Of a stretch of DNA of 18,902 nt, positions 6,543 to 14,239 are shown one piece after another. Position 1 is the stretch's first letter; the number at the start of each line of letters is the position of its first letter. The notes beneath the pieces were generated by a model, which worked only from the letters and a program-made list of their open reading frames with translations, had not been told where the DNA came from and searched no databases. The stretch is from Faecalimonas sp. (GTDB lineage Bacteria; Bacillota_A; Clostridia; Lachnospirales; Lachnospiraceae): the NCBI GenBank assembly GCA_026169575.1, contig JAPFCT010000402.1, positions 1 to 18,902 on the forward strand. The letters run 5' to 3'. Position numbers and translations under genes: made by a program.

Positions 6543-8489
6543 CTAGATTTCTCTTGCGATCTGATAACCTTCTGTGATCGCATCTTTGATATTTCCAACT
6601 TTCTTTGCATCTCCGATCAGATGGTAAGAAACATTTGCTTTCTGAAGCATTTCTTCTAATTTTGGATCTGGACGGTATCCCATGGCAAGCACAAGTGTAT
6701 CTGCATCAGAAATACAGTGTTCTTCCCCGTTTTCTGTATAGTAGATTTTATCGGATTCTACCCGTTCTACTTTCGCTTTACAGTGAATCTGGATTCCTTT
6801 TTTCATCATGCGCTGTGTCAGAAGGCTTCTGCCCGGACCAGATTCCTGAAGCATGATTCCGTCTGCCATCTCAAGAAGGACAATCTCACGGTTTCTCGGG
6901 AAAAGATCATTGACAAGCGGTGCGAGATAGTCTGCAGTCTCACATCCGACAGAGCCTCCCCCGATCACAACTACTTTTCTTCCAGCAAATGCTTTTCCTG
7001 CAAGAATGTCGTCTGCAGTCACGCAATGTTTAAATGCGGTAAATGCATTTACGACGATCGGATCAGATCCGGTTCCTGCGATCACCTCATGACCTGCAAA
7101 TTCTTTCTGCAGCAGTTCTTCTGTCACTTCACAGTTCAGACGAATCTCTACGCCTTCCTGGATCAGTTTTCTTTCCATATATTGAATTACTTTCGTAAGT
7201 TCCTGCTTTGCGATCGGAACTGCCGCCAATTTTACAAGTCCTCCAAGGCTGTCCCCTTTTTCGCATAATACGACATCGTGACCACGCTTTCTGGCAACAA
7301 ATGCTGCTTCCATTCCGGCTGGTCCTCCTCCAATGACAAGCACTTTTTTCTTCTCTTTTGCAGTCGGGATATTCTCTTCATTTTCCAGTTCCAGAGACGG
7401 ATTTACCGTACATGCGACACGTTTACCGAACATGATCCCATTCAGGCAGCGCAGGCATCCGATGCATGGGCGGATTTCGTCTTCTCTTCCTTCCTGAGCT
7501 TTCTGCACAAATTCCGGATCACAGAGATTCGCACGTCCGATCATACAGATATCCGCTTTCCCATTTGCGATCAGTTCTTCTGCAAACCACGGCTCTGTGA
7601 TACGTCCTACCGTGGCAACCGGGATGGATACCTGCTTTTTGATTTCTTCTCCAACTTTGCTGTGGGATCCCATCGGTGTTCCAGGAGCAGGAATGGAACT
7701 TCCACGCATGATTGTTGTCCCTCCCGATACGTGGATGAAATCAACCCCGGCCTTTTCCAGCTGTTTTGCCACATAGACTGCATCATTTACATTCTGGCCG
7801 CCATCGGTATATTCATCGCCGGAGATGCGGACATCGATGATAAAATCCTCTCCGCACATCTTTCTGACTTCCGCGATCACTTCCAGAGTCAGGCGCAGCC
7901 TTCCATGGATATCTCCGCCGTAAGCATCTGTTCTTTTATTATAAAGCGGAGAGAGAAAACCTCCAAGTAGTCCATGAGCATGCGCCGCATGGATCTCCAC
8001 TCCGTCACCGCCTGCCTGCTTCACACGAAGTGCAGCTTCTCCAAACTGGCGGATGATCACTTTCAGTTCCTCCACGGTTACAGCACGCGGAGCTTCTTTT
8101 GCATAGTAAGGTCCGACATTGGATGGTGCGATCAGTTGCGGTGTTCCCGGAATTGGAAATGCCATGTAAGCCGGATGGAACAGCTGCGGAAGAATTTTCG
8201 CTCCATATTTGTGTACCGCATCAGTCAGCTTTTTCCATCCTGGGATATAAGAGTCATCACAGATAGACATATCTCCCGGCAAATATACATAAGTAGGTTC
8301 TACTGTGGTCACTTCTGTAATGATCAGACCAACACCGCCCTTGGCGCGCGCAGCATAGTGCTGCACCAGCTCATCTGTAACGTATCCTTTATCTGCAAGG
8401 TTTGTAGAAATCGGCGGCATAAATACGCGGTTTTTTACGGTTGTTGTCCCAATCTGGATTGGGGAAAATAAATGTTCGTAAGCACTCAT
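6543..8489 (-). CDS. NADH:flavin oxidoreductase, FadH/BaiCD-type three-domain Old Yellow Enzyme
   Basis: 648 aa, full family length. Residues 1-335 form the FMN TIM barrel, with the family active-site stretch EIHAAHAHGLL (165-175) and SPLYNKRTDAYGG (180-192). A 4Fe-4S cluster loop follows with C342, C345, C348 and C360. A Rossmann pair for FAD and NAD(P)H comes last (GGGPAG 387-392; GGGSVG 510-515). Relatives are 2,4-dienoyl-CoA reductases and the bile-acid enzymes BaiCD and BaiH, all reducing or oxidising C=C next to a carbonyl. The substrate cannot be read from sequence, so I do not assign a Bai name. The ATG has AAGGAG 8 bases upstream. It follows the AraC regulator by 126 bases on the same strand, and a weak extended -10 lies between. 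Confidence 0.92.
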   Translation of the reverse strand: MSAYEHLFSPIQIGTTTVKNRVFMPPISTNLADKGYVTDELVQHYAARAKGGVGLIITEVTTVEPTYVYLPGDMSICDDSYIPGWKKLTDAVHKYGAKILPQLFHPAYMAFPIPGTPQLIAPSNVGPYYAKEAPRAVTVEELKVIIRQFGEAALRVKQAGGDGVEIHAAHAHGLLGGFLSPLYNKRTDAYGGDIHGRLRLTLEVIAEVRKMCGEDFIIDVRISGDEYTDGGQNVNDAVYVAKQLEKAGVDFIHVSGGTTIMRGSSIPAPGTPMGSHSKVGEEIKKQVSIPVATVGRITEPWFAEELIANGKADICMIGRANLCDPEFVQKAQEGREDEIRPCIGCLRCLNGIMFGKRVACTVNPSLELENEENIPTAKEKKKVLVIGGGPAGMEAAFVARKRGHDVVLCEKGDSLGGLVKLAAVPIAKQELTKVIQYMERKLIQEGVEIRLNCEVTEELLQKEFAGHEVIAGTGSDPIVVNAFTAFKHCVTADDILAGKAFAGRKVVVIGGGSVGCETADYLAPLVNDLFPRNREIVLLEMADGIMLQESGPGRSLLTQRMMKKGIQIHCKAKVERVESDKIYYTENGEEHCISDADTLVLAMGYRPDPKLEEMLQKANVSYHLIGDAKKVGNIKDAITEGYQIAREI

Positions 8490-8526
8490 AGTCTTATCTC
8501 CTTCGTATTCGTTTCATTTTTCTTTT

Positions 8527-8535
8527 ATTGTATCA
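8527..8535 (-). promoter_or_regulatory. Possible extended -10 promoter for the flavin oxidoreductase gene
   Basis: TGATACAAT on the minus strand (extended -10, TACAAT 5 of 6) lies 38 bases before the start codon. No good -35 is seen. The AraC-type regulator encoded just upstream could activate such a promoter; this is inference. Confidence 0.4.
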
Positions 8536-8615
8536 TATTCATGCCGGTTCTACCTGCCTTTTCAAAGATATTCATGGGCAGATTTTGTCCTGTTTTTTTA
8601 GAAAAACAAATTTTT

Positions 8616-9701
8616 TCAGAAAAAATTGTGCTGATTTTCACTGGATTTTTCAAAAAGAAATTCTGCCGTTCCATCAGAAGTAACCCCGGCGCTTGCCCAT
8701 CCTTCTTTTGCCTGGCAGCAGATCTTTCCTTGTTCTTTCCAAATGATCATCTGTTCATCTTCGTATACAATCTGCCGCTCCTCTGACACAAGGTGGGACA
8801 ACAGAATTTTCTGCTCATCATCCAGCTGCATCGGTTTTTCTTCTTCACTTCCATACCGGAGGTTCTGCCGGAATTGTCTGCGGTATGCACTTGGCTGTAT
8901 CCCGTAAAGTTCCCGAAATGTTTTTGTATAGGCCTTTCCATTTGGCATTCCACATTCCAGTGCAATCTGCTCGATCGGCTGTTTTCCCTCTAGAAGCGCT
9001 TCCAGGGAGGCTCTCACCCGGACATATGCCAGATATTTGCTGAAAGGGATCCCCGTATATTTTTTCAGAAGTTTGGAAGCGTAGGACAGGCTGAAGGAAA
9101 GCTGTTCTGCCACATCGCCGAGCGTCAGAGGTTCCTTGAAATGTTCATCAATATACTGAACTGCTTTCAGATAATTTTCCTGATACTCTGACTGAAGAGG
9201 GAGTTCCTCCATGGAAAAATCTTCCCGGTGTGCAGAAAAGCATACGAGTTCTGCCATCAGCACATTCAGACGCAGCAGGTTGCTTTTCCCATCCATCAGC
9301 ATTTTTACAAGTTCTCCGATCTTACGTCTGATCTGAAAATAAATGGAAGGCTCATTCTTTCTGCTAAATATCCCGGAGCGAAACTGCCCCCGGAGATTTC
9401 CGGTCATCGATTCCGGCATGCGTTCGAAATCAATATGGATTGTCAGTATCTTTCCATTTTCCCGGTCTTGATATTTTCTTAACAGATGCATATCATATGG
9501 AGCGATGATCACAAGTTCTCCCTGGCGTACAATGCCGGAAATCTGTTCCGTTACCGCCTCATATTCTCCACAAAGGACATAGGAAATTTCCAGGCTGCTC
9601 TGCCTTGTAAATACATTTTGTGAAAATCCATTGATACTAAGACTCAGCGGGTAACCGAACTTCTGCCCGGAAAAATCATAATAGCCACTCATATCTTTCA
9701 T
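8616..9701 (-). CDS. AraC family transcriptional regulator
   Basis: 361 aa. Residues 1-160 look like the cupin-type ligand-binding half (for example 'SLEISYVLCGEYEAV' and 'GELVIIAPYDMHLLRKY'). Residues 180-278 are the double helix-turn-helix DNA-binding half, ending in the family signature AYTKTFRELYGIQPSAYRR. An unusual C-terminal extension of about 80 residues follows (Q-, E- and K-rich start, then 'QIVYEDEQMIIWKEQGKICCQA'). It has no family match that I recognise. The ATG at 9701 has AAAGGA 9 bases upstream. It sits 103 bases after the GH129-like gene with no terminator visible, so it may be co-transcribed with the glycopeptide genes. It probably senses a sugar or peptide and activates this locus. 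Confidence 0.92.
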   Translation of the reverse strand: MKDMSGYYDFSGQKFGYPLSLSINGFSQNVFTRQSSLEISYVLCGEYEAVTEQISGIVRQGELVIIAPYDMHLLRKYQDRENGKILTIHIDFERMPESMTGNLRGQFRSGIFSRKNEPSIYFQIRRKIGELVKMLMDGKSNLLRLNVLMAELVCFSAHREDFSMEELPLQSEYQENYLKAVQYIDEHFKEPLTLGDVAEQLSFSLSYASKLLKKYTGIPFSKYLAYVRVRASLEALLEGKQPIEQIALECGMPNGKAYTKTFRELYGIQPSAYRRQFRQNLRYGSEEEKPMQLDDEQKILLSHLVSEERQIVYEDEQMIIWKEQGKICCQAKEGWASAGVTSDGTAEFLFEKSSENQHNFF

Positions 9702-9804
9702 AAATTCGGATCCTTTCTCTCTTCTGTCAGTCAGACGTTCTCACTTTTGCATATCTGATATTTTACTTTTCCAGATCGTATATTCTGATGCGAAATGAGT
9801 TCTG

Positions 9805-11664
9805 CTATTTCTGATGGATCTGGTAAGTTCCCGCCTCTAGGTCTACGCTTACCTCTGTCCCGTCGGCAAAGAATGTTCTCTGCTTCTTATAATTCCCATC
9901 CACAAATTCATGGCGCACCATCTCAGAGTAAGCAACTTTCTCCTGAAGTTCTGCCACAGTCTGGTAGCGGGTAATTTCTCTTTCGAGTTCTTCTCCTTCT
10001 GCCTCGCAGTTTAAGTATGCAGCGCCACCATTTAAAAGTGCATACAGCATATAGTCGCCTTCCGGCTTGTCAGCATCCATCATCCATGGGAGTACCATAC
10101 AGTCATGGTAGACAAGGTTAAATAACGGAACCGGAACACCGAGTGTGGAGCCATTTTCTTCTACCATGAAAGAATACGGACTATAGTGGGCTGTCACAAG
10201 ACTCGGTACTGCCCAGTCGATCGTCTCCTCGGAACTTGCAATGATATCATTTGCATTTAAGAAGTCAAAGCAGTTTTTCCGATATTCCAGACATTCCTTT
10301 CTTGTCATTGTATGCCATGGATGCGCACATTCGTCCGGTTCATTACAGGTAAATACATCCAGATAAGTTCCTTCCAGATGGATGCCCTGGCGGAACAGTT
10401 CGGTGAAATTCCGTCTCAGATAAAGTGGTGACTGGCTTGCGCAGATGTATGTCTGCCATCCGCCTGCCCACCGGCAGAAATCCGGTTTCTTTCCTTCCGT
10501 GGAGATCATAGAGAATTCCGGATCATAGGTCTTTGCATCAAAGTAGTAATCACGGTACTGATCGTGAATCGCGAAGATATAATTCATCTCTTTCATGCGG
10601 TCGGACAGCGAACGCATTGCCTCCCATCCGCCTGCCTCCTCGCATGCCGGCAGATAATCCGGATGCTGATTGTCATATCCAGGATTTCCCCATCCGTCGA
10701 GGTGCAGATATACTTTTTTAAGACCATACTCTTTTAATTTCTGCATCTGCGCTTCTCTTACCGCAAACGGAATCACTTCGTCATTTTTTTCCGGATGTTC
10801 TTTATCATAATAATATGAGTCCGGAGATACATGCGTCTTGATCCCGGTATGTACAATCGCAGAACCGATGAATTTATCTACCACCGGATTTTTTGCAGCC
10901 TTTTCTTTCAGCGTGACAAGAAGTGATTTTTCTTTTGCATAAGTTCTGTATACTTTACACAGATCGTTGTAATCCGCATCTTTTAAGAAACGGTATTTCA
11001 CAGTACGTTTATAGGAAAGCTTTCCGAGGCTTGGAAGCCATCTGACAGATACATGGCAGTAGTCAGAATCTGCAGGATGTTCTACCTGATAGCCTGCATC
11101 CCATGGATCACAGACGATCGCAATATAAGCAGATCCCGGTCTTACCTGACCAAACCACGGCATGAATGCTCCCGCACTACACATCTGTCCGTCAAACACG
11201 ATTTTTCCCGCATCATATTTCCAGTCATTTGGGATCAAAAGCCCCTGCCGGTTTGTAATGACGGTATACCAGTCGCTTGCCTTTTTAGAAAATTCCATCT
11301 GTCCCGGCCAGTAGAAATTTCCGATAAGCTGCTCTGATTCTGTCAGAGGGTTCAGCTCAAAGAAAATATCTTCTGTCGCATACTCGATCCAGATCACGGT
11401 CTGAAAACTTAAGGTATCCTCTTTCCCGGAAAGGTTAAAGCCGGAAAATACACTCCGGATACCGCATCCGACTCCGGTATTCCATGGGAAGTGCTCAATC
11501 TTACCTGCCTGATTGAAATATACTTTTTCCTCGTTCACATAGAAATATGGCTGATAGTTTTTTTCAGAGCGCCATGTTTCTCCGTGAGTTGTGATCTCAA
11601 TGCCAAGCGTGTCTGTGTTCAGTGCCAGTTCTGTATTCTGATGACTTACTTTGATTTCATTCAT
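9805..11664 (-). CDS. GH129-like alpha-N-acetylgalactosaminidase (GH101-related), cytoplasmic
   Basis: I start this at the ATG at 11664 (619 aa) with GAGGA 9 bases upstream; a GTG at 11679 is the alternative. No signal peptide is visible. An N-terminal beta-rich domain (1-260) precedes a TIM barrel. The barrel carries HLDGWG (D323), 'FAIHDQYRDYYFD', GTYLDVFT (D436, candidate nucleophile) and ASSEET (E479, candidate acid/base). These motifs are those of the GH101/GH129 group. The 43-residue D-to-E spacing equals that of Bifidobacterium bifidum NagBb as I remember it (Asp435/Glu478). Size and cytoplasmic location fit GH129, which removes GalNAc alpha-linked to Ser/Thr (Tn antigen). GH101 enzymes are far larger and secreted. 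It lies 37 bases after pcp in one operon. A DUF5696-type hydrolase is the main alternative. Confidence 0.8.
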   Translation of the reverse strand: MNEIKVSHQNTELALNTDTLGIEITTHGETWRSEKNYQPYFYVNEEKVYFNQAGKIEHFPWNTGVGCGIRSVFSGFNLSGKEDTLSFQTVIWIEYATEDIFFELNPLTESEQLIGNFYWPGQMEFSKKASDWYTVITNRQGLLIPNDWKYDAGKIVFDGQMCSAGAFMPWFGQVRPGSAYIAIVCDPWDAGYQVEHPADSDYCHVSVRWLPSLGKLSYKRTVKYRFLKDADYNDLCKVYRTYAKEKSLLVTLKEKAAKNPVVDKFIGSAIVHTGIKTHVSPDSYYYDKEHPEKNDEVIPFAVREAQMQKLKEYGLKKVYLHLDGWGNPGYDNQHPDYLPACEEAGGWEAMRSLSDRMKEMNYIFAIHDQYRDYYFDAKTYDPEFSMISTEGKKPDFCRWAGGWQTYICASQSPLYLRRNFTELFRQGIHLEGTYLDVFTCNEPDECAHPWHTMTRKECLEYRKNCFDFLNANDIIASSEETIDWAVPSLVTAHYSPYSFMVEENGSTLGVPVPLFNLVYHDCMVLPWMMDADKPEGDYMLYALLNGGAAYLNCEAEGEELEREITRYQTVAELQEKVAYSEMVRHEFVDGNYKKQRTFFADGTEVSVDLEAGTYQIHQK

Positions 11665-11701
11665 GTTCGTTTTCCTCACTGTTTTTTGTTTTTTATTTAT
11701 T

Positions 11702-12346
11702 TTATTCTGTGATTCCCATGTGGATCTTTACATCTTCTTCGTTCCAGGCAACTGCCTCCAGCGCATATGCCAGTGCCTTTGAGATCGTGGAAAGTTCCAT
11801 GGTCGCTGTTCCAACTGGCTTTCCGACTCCCTGCTCTGTCGCGTATGGAACATGGATAAATCCCCCGCGGATCGAAGGATATTTTTTATCCAGCAGATAA
11901 AGAAGGTCGTACATCACATTGTTGCATACATAAGTTCCTGCTGTATAGGACACACTTGCAGGAATTCCATGATCATTGATGTTTTTTACCATCGCCTTTA
12001 CCGGAACTGTTGCAAAATATGCAGTATCGCCATCTTCCTGCACTTTTACATCCATCGGCTGATTTCCTGCATTGTCCGGGATCGGAGCTTCTGCAAGGTT
12101 GATCGCTACACGCTCTACTTCAATATCTGCCCTTCTTCCCGCCTGACCAACACAGATCACTGCATCCGGCTGATGTTCAAGGATTCCTTTTTCTACCGCT
12201 TTTCCAGCTTCTCCAAATACAGTTGGAATTTCCATTTTTACGATCTGGACATTTCCAATCGTGTCCGGAAGAAGTTTTACCGCCTCATAGGCAGGGTTTA
12301 CACATTCTCCTCCAAATGGGTCAAATCCGGTAATTAAAATTTTCAT
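11702..12346 (-). CDS. pcp: Pyroglutamyl-peptidase I
   Basis: 214 aa from the ATG at 12346, chosen because GGAGG lies 8 bases upstream and the product begins MKILITGFDPFGG as in the family; an upstream in-frame ATG at 12379 has no site. Usual family length is about 215. The catalytic triad is visible: E78 (ERVAIN), C141 (GTYVCNN) and H165 (FIHVPYA). The cytoplasmic enzyme removes N-terminal pyroglutamate from peptides, allowing other aminopeptidases to continue. It follows the DUF979 gene by 67 bases (a hairpin lies between) and precedes the GH129-like gene by 37 bases. The DUF969-DUF979-pcp arrangement recurs in Firmicutes and suggests transport of the peptidase's substrate or product. Confidence 0.96.
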   Translation of the reverse strand: MKILITGFDPFGGECVNPAYEAVKLLPDTIGNVQIVKMEIPTVFGEAGKAVEKGILEHQPDAVICVGQAGRRADIEVERVAINLAEAPIPDNAGNQPMDVKVQEDGDTAYFATVPVKAMVKNINDHGIPASVSYTAGTYVCNNVMYDLLYLLDKKYPSIRGGFIHVPYATEQGVGKPVGTATMELSTISKALAYALEAVAWNEEDVKIHMGITE

Positions 12347-12385
12347 CTCTGATACCTCCATGAAAAAAATTTTTTGCATATTTCT

Positions 12386-12406
12386 CTGCCATGAGGAACA
12401 TGGCAG
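12386..12406 (-). other. Intercistronic hairpin between the DUF979 gene and pcp
   Basis: CTGCCATG (12386-12393) and CATGGCAG (12399-12406) form a perfect 8-bp stem with a 5-base loop. On the minus strand a T-run follows only after about a dozen bases, overlapping the pcp leader, so it is a poor terminator there. On the plus strand it is followed by TACATTTTT, but no plus gene ends here. It likely protects or trims the polycistronic mRNA or gives partial attenuation. Confidence 0.65.
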
Positions 12407-12413
12407 TACATTT

Positions 12414-13358
12414 TTATTTTAGTGCGATCATATAACAGATCTGGAATACCAGCATGATCAGTGCGATCACAACCTGATTCTTGATCACTGTAAATTTATT
12501 TTTCATATCCAGAAGCGCTACCGGCACAATATTGAAATTCGCTGCCATCGGTGTGAGCAGTGTTCCGCAAAATCCGCAAGTAAGCCCTACCATACCGATC
12601 ACAACCGGATCCGCTCCGTATGCAAGTACGAACGGCGCCCCGATTCCGACAGTCATAACAGTGATCGCCGCAAATGCATTTCCCATGATCATAGTAAATA
12701 CGACCATTCCGATCGCATAGACGATAATTCCTAAATTGACATTCCCTTTTGGGATGACAAATCCGACAAGCTCTGCAATGACATCTCCAACTCCTGCTGC
12801 TGTAAAGACTGCTCCAAGACATGCCAGAAGCTGTGGGAGCATACTAAGTGGTCCTACTGTGGAGATCATGCGCTCAGAGTCATTTAAAAGTACCTTTGGT
12901 GTATTTGATTTTAAGAACAGACAGAGAAGTACGGCAGATACCATAACCCCGATGCCAAGTCCTACTAACGCACCAAGATCGGTAAATACTGCAAAGACCA
13001 GAGCAAAGCCCCCGATAGAAAGTGCCGGAAGAAAGATCTTCATTCCTACCTTTTCAAAATTTGCTTTTGTCTCTGCATCACCAGGCTTTTCAATTTTCCC
13101 GCTTTTTACTTTTTGCAGTACAGCCGGAATACACATCACGATGACAAGAATTCCGGTCACTTTCGCCGGGATCCAGCGGCCAAACGCAATGATAACTCCA
13201 AGAATGATCCAGAAAATGGCAGTTCCCGTGCGAGAAGGATTCTCCGTGTCTCTTGCATTTTTTACACCGGTGTAGATTGTGATCAGACCCGTTAATATAT
13301 AAAAGAGCTCAAGTAATTTTGTTCCGAGTGTCACCTCGGCATCCATAAAAAACGCCAT
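12414..13358 (-). CDS. DUF979 family membrane protein, large half of a putative two-part transporter
   Basis: 314 aa with about nine hydrophobic segments. It begins MAFFMDAEVTLGTKLLELFYILTG and carries glycine-rich breaks typical of ion-coupled transporters ('ITVMTVGIGAPFVLAYGADP', 'GLTCGFCGTLLTPMAANFN'). The family is of unknown function and is regularly paired with DUF969 and pcp in Firmicutes. Known ion-transporter-superfamily proteins have both parts fused in one chain, so the pair probably forms one permease. The ATG at 13358 has GGAGG 6 bases upstream and follows the DUF969 stop by 14 bases. From context I infer uptake of pyroglutamyl peptides, possibly glycosylated. Confidence 0.88.
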   Translation of the reverse strand: MAFFMDAEVTLGTKLLELFYILTGLITIYTGVKNARDTENPSRTGTAIFWIILGVIIAFGRWIPAKVTGILVIVMCIPAVLQKVKSGKIEKPGDAETKANFEKVGMKIFLPALSIGGFALVFAVFTDLGALVGLGIGVMVSAVLLCLFLKSNTPKVLLNDSERMISTVGPLSMLPQLLACLGAVFTAAGVGDVIAELVGFVIPKGNVNLGIIVYAIGMVVFTMIMGNAFAAITVMTVGIGAPFVLAYGADPVVIGMVGLTCGFCGTLLTPMAANFNIVPVALLDMKNKFTVIKNQVVIALIMLVFQICYMIALK

Positions 13359-13372
13359 ATGTTTCCTCCCTC

Positions 13373-14053
13373 CTACTGTTTGTTTTTATAACATTTCTTT
13401 GATATTTTTTTATCTTTCAGGAAATAGTAGATAATCGTTAAGATTAAAGAAAAAATTGCAACCGGAATCTCTACTTTTGCAAGGTCAACAAGACTTACAT
13501 CGTATCCGAGCCCTGCAAGTGTTCCCTGCACAAGGAGTCCGCCGCTTCCTCCGATAAATAATACCTGGAAAAAGAACCACATAATGTTCTCCATACCGGC
13601 AGCCATCCCTTTTACTTCTTCTTCATGTTCCTCACTGACCGTACCTTCCTTTTTCTCGATTGCTGCTGTCACCATCGGCATCACAACTGGTCTTACGAAA
13701 CCTGCAACCCCTCCAAAACCGACATTAAAGGCTCCGAAGACTGCACGCATCACACCGTATGCGGCAATGACGACGCTTGCAGAAGCTCCTTTGACTTTCC
13801 CGATCAAAGCGGCTGCCGCCTCCTTCAGGCCACTCCGCTCAAGAGTCCCGGTCACAAGCATTACAAGAATGAAAACAGTCATGTTCCGGTTATCGATAAA
13901 GCTTGTCCCAAGCGTCTCCAGAAGACCGTCTATTCCAAGGCCACCAACCAGTCCCGTTGCGATCAGCGCGATCATAATCGTCAAAATATTATCTAGTTTC
14001 AAAGCAAATCCAACAATGACGATCAGAATTCCTATCAAGGTAATATACTCCAT
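13373..14053 (-). CDS. DUF969 family membrane protein, small half of a putative two-part transporter
   Basis: 226 aa, mostly hydrophobic, with about six helices. It has a central 'AVFGAFNVGFGGVAGFVRPVVMP' segment (about 109-131), a charged cytoplasmic loop (EKKEGTVSEEHEEEVKG) and a basic tail. This fits the DUF969 family, partner of DUF979. The ATG at 14053 has GGAGG 7 bases upstream. It is the first gene after a strong promoter at 14140-14168 and a structured leader. Transport function is inferred from membrane topology and gene pairing; no substrate-binding residues can be named. Confidence 0.87.
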   Translation of the reverse strand: MEYITLIGILIVIVGFALKLDNILTIMIALIATGLVGGLGIDGLLETLGTSFIDNRNMTVFILVMLVTGTLERSGLKEAAAALIGKVKGASASVVIAAYGVMRAVFGAFNVGFGGVAGFVRPVVMPMVTAAIEKKEGTVSEEHEEEVKGMAAGMENIMWFFFQVLFIGGSGGLLVQGTLAGLGYDVSLVDLAKVEIPVAIFSLILTIIYYFLKDKKISKKCYKNKQ

Positions 14054-14080
14054 ACCTGTCCCTCCTCAGTTTTTCATCTT

Positions 14081-14132
14081 GTTTTCACACCATCCCATCC
14101 AAGCAGCAGGTATCTTCTGAGATGGCGAAAAC
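14081..14132 (-). promoter_or_regulatory. Structured leader or operator of the DUF969-DUF979-pcp operon
   Basis: In the untranslated leader GTTTTC (14132-14127) pairs with GAAAAC (14086-14081), and CCATC (near 14125-14121) pairs with GATGG (near 14094-14090). This gives a long imperfect stem across about 50 bases that begins at the expected transcript start. Two copies of GATGG stand in the 3' arm. It could be an mRNA structure or an activator-binding region; no known riboswitch class matches. Confidence 0.4.
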
Positions 14133-14139
14133 TGTTGTT

Positions 14140-14168
14140 ATTTTATCAATCTGTTTTTGCCATGTCAA
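14140..14168 (-). promoter_or_regulatory. Near-consensus promoter of the DUF969-DUF979-pcp-GH129 operon
   Basis: Read on the minus strand: TTGACA (14168-14163), a 17-base spacer, and TAAAAT (14145-14140). This is 6 of 6 and 5 of 6 to the sigma-A consensus with ideal spacing. It lies just after the terminator of the MerR-methyltransferase gene, so this operon starts here. Confidence 0.88.
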
Positions 14169-14190
14169 GATTTTCCGGGCAGGAAAAGGA

Positions 14191-14231
14191 GAAAAAGCTA
14201 ATACCCATTGCGATCTGCGGGCATAGCTTTC
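14191..14231 (-). terminator. Terminator of the MerR-methyltransferase gene
   Basis: On the minus strand AAGCTATGCCC pairs with GGGTATTAGCTT across a 12-base loop, with one bulged base and one G-T pair, followed directly by TTTTT. It lies just downstream of the stop at 14240. Confidence 0.82.
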
Positions 14232-14239
14232 TTCTTTTT

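Noticed and set aside
7278..7970. 230-codon open frame on the plus strand (also 12736-13275 and 13584-14120)
   Set aside because: They lie opposite strongly supported genes (flavin oxidoreductase, DUF979, DUF969), have Ser/Cys/Pro/Thr-rich non-protein-like composition and no ribosome sites.
6543..8489. Naming the flavoenzyme baiCD or baiH
   Set aside because: No other bai genes are nearby and the architecture is shared by many enoate reductases; sequence alone does not fix the substrate.
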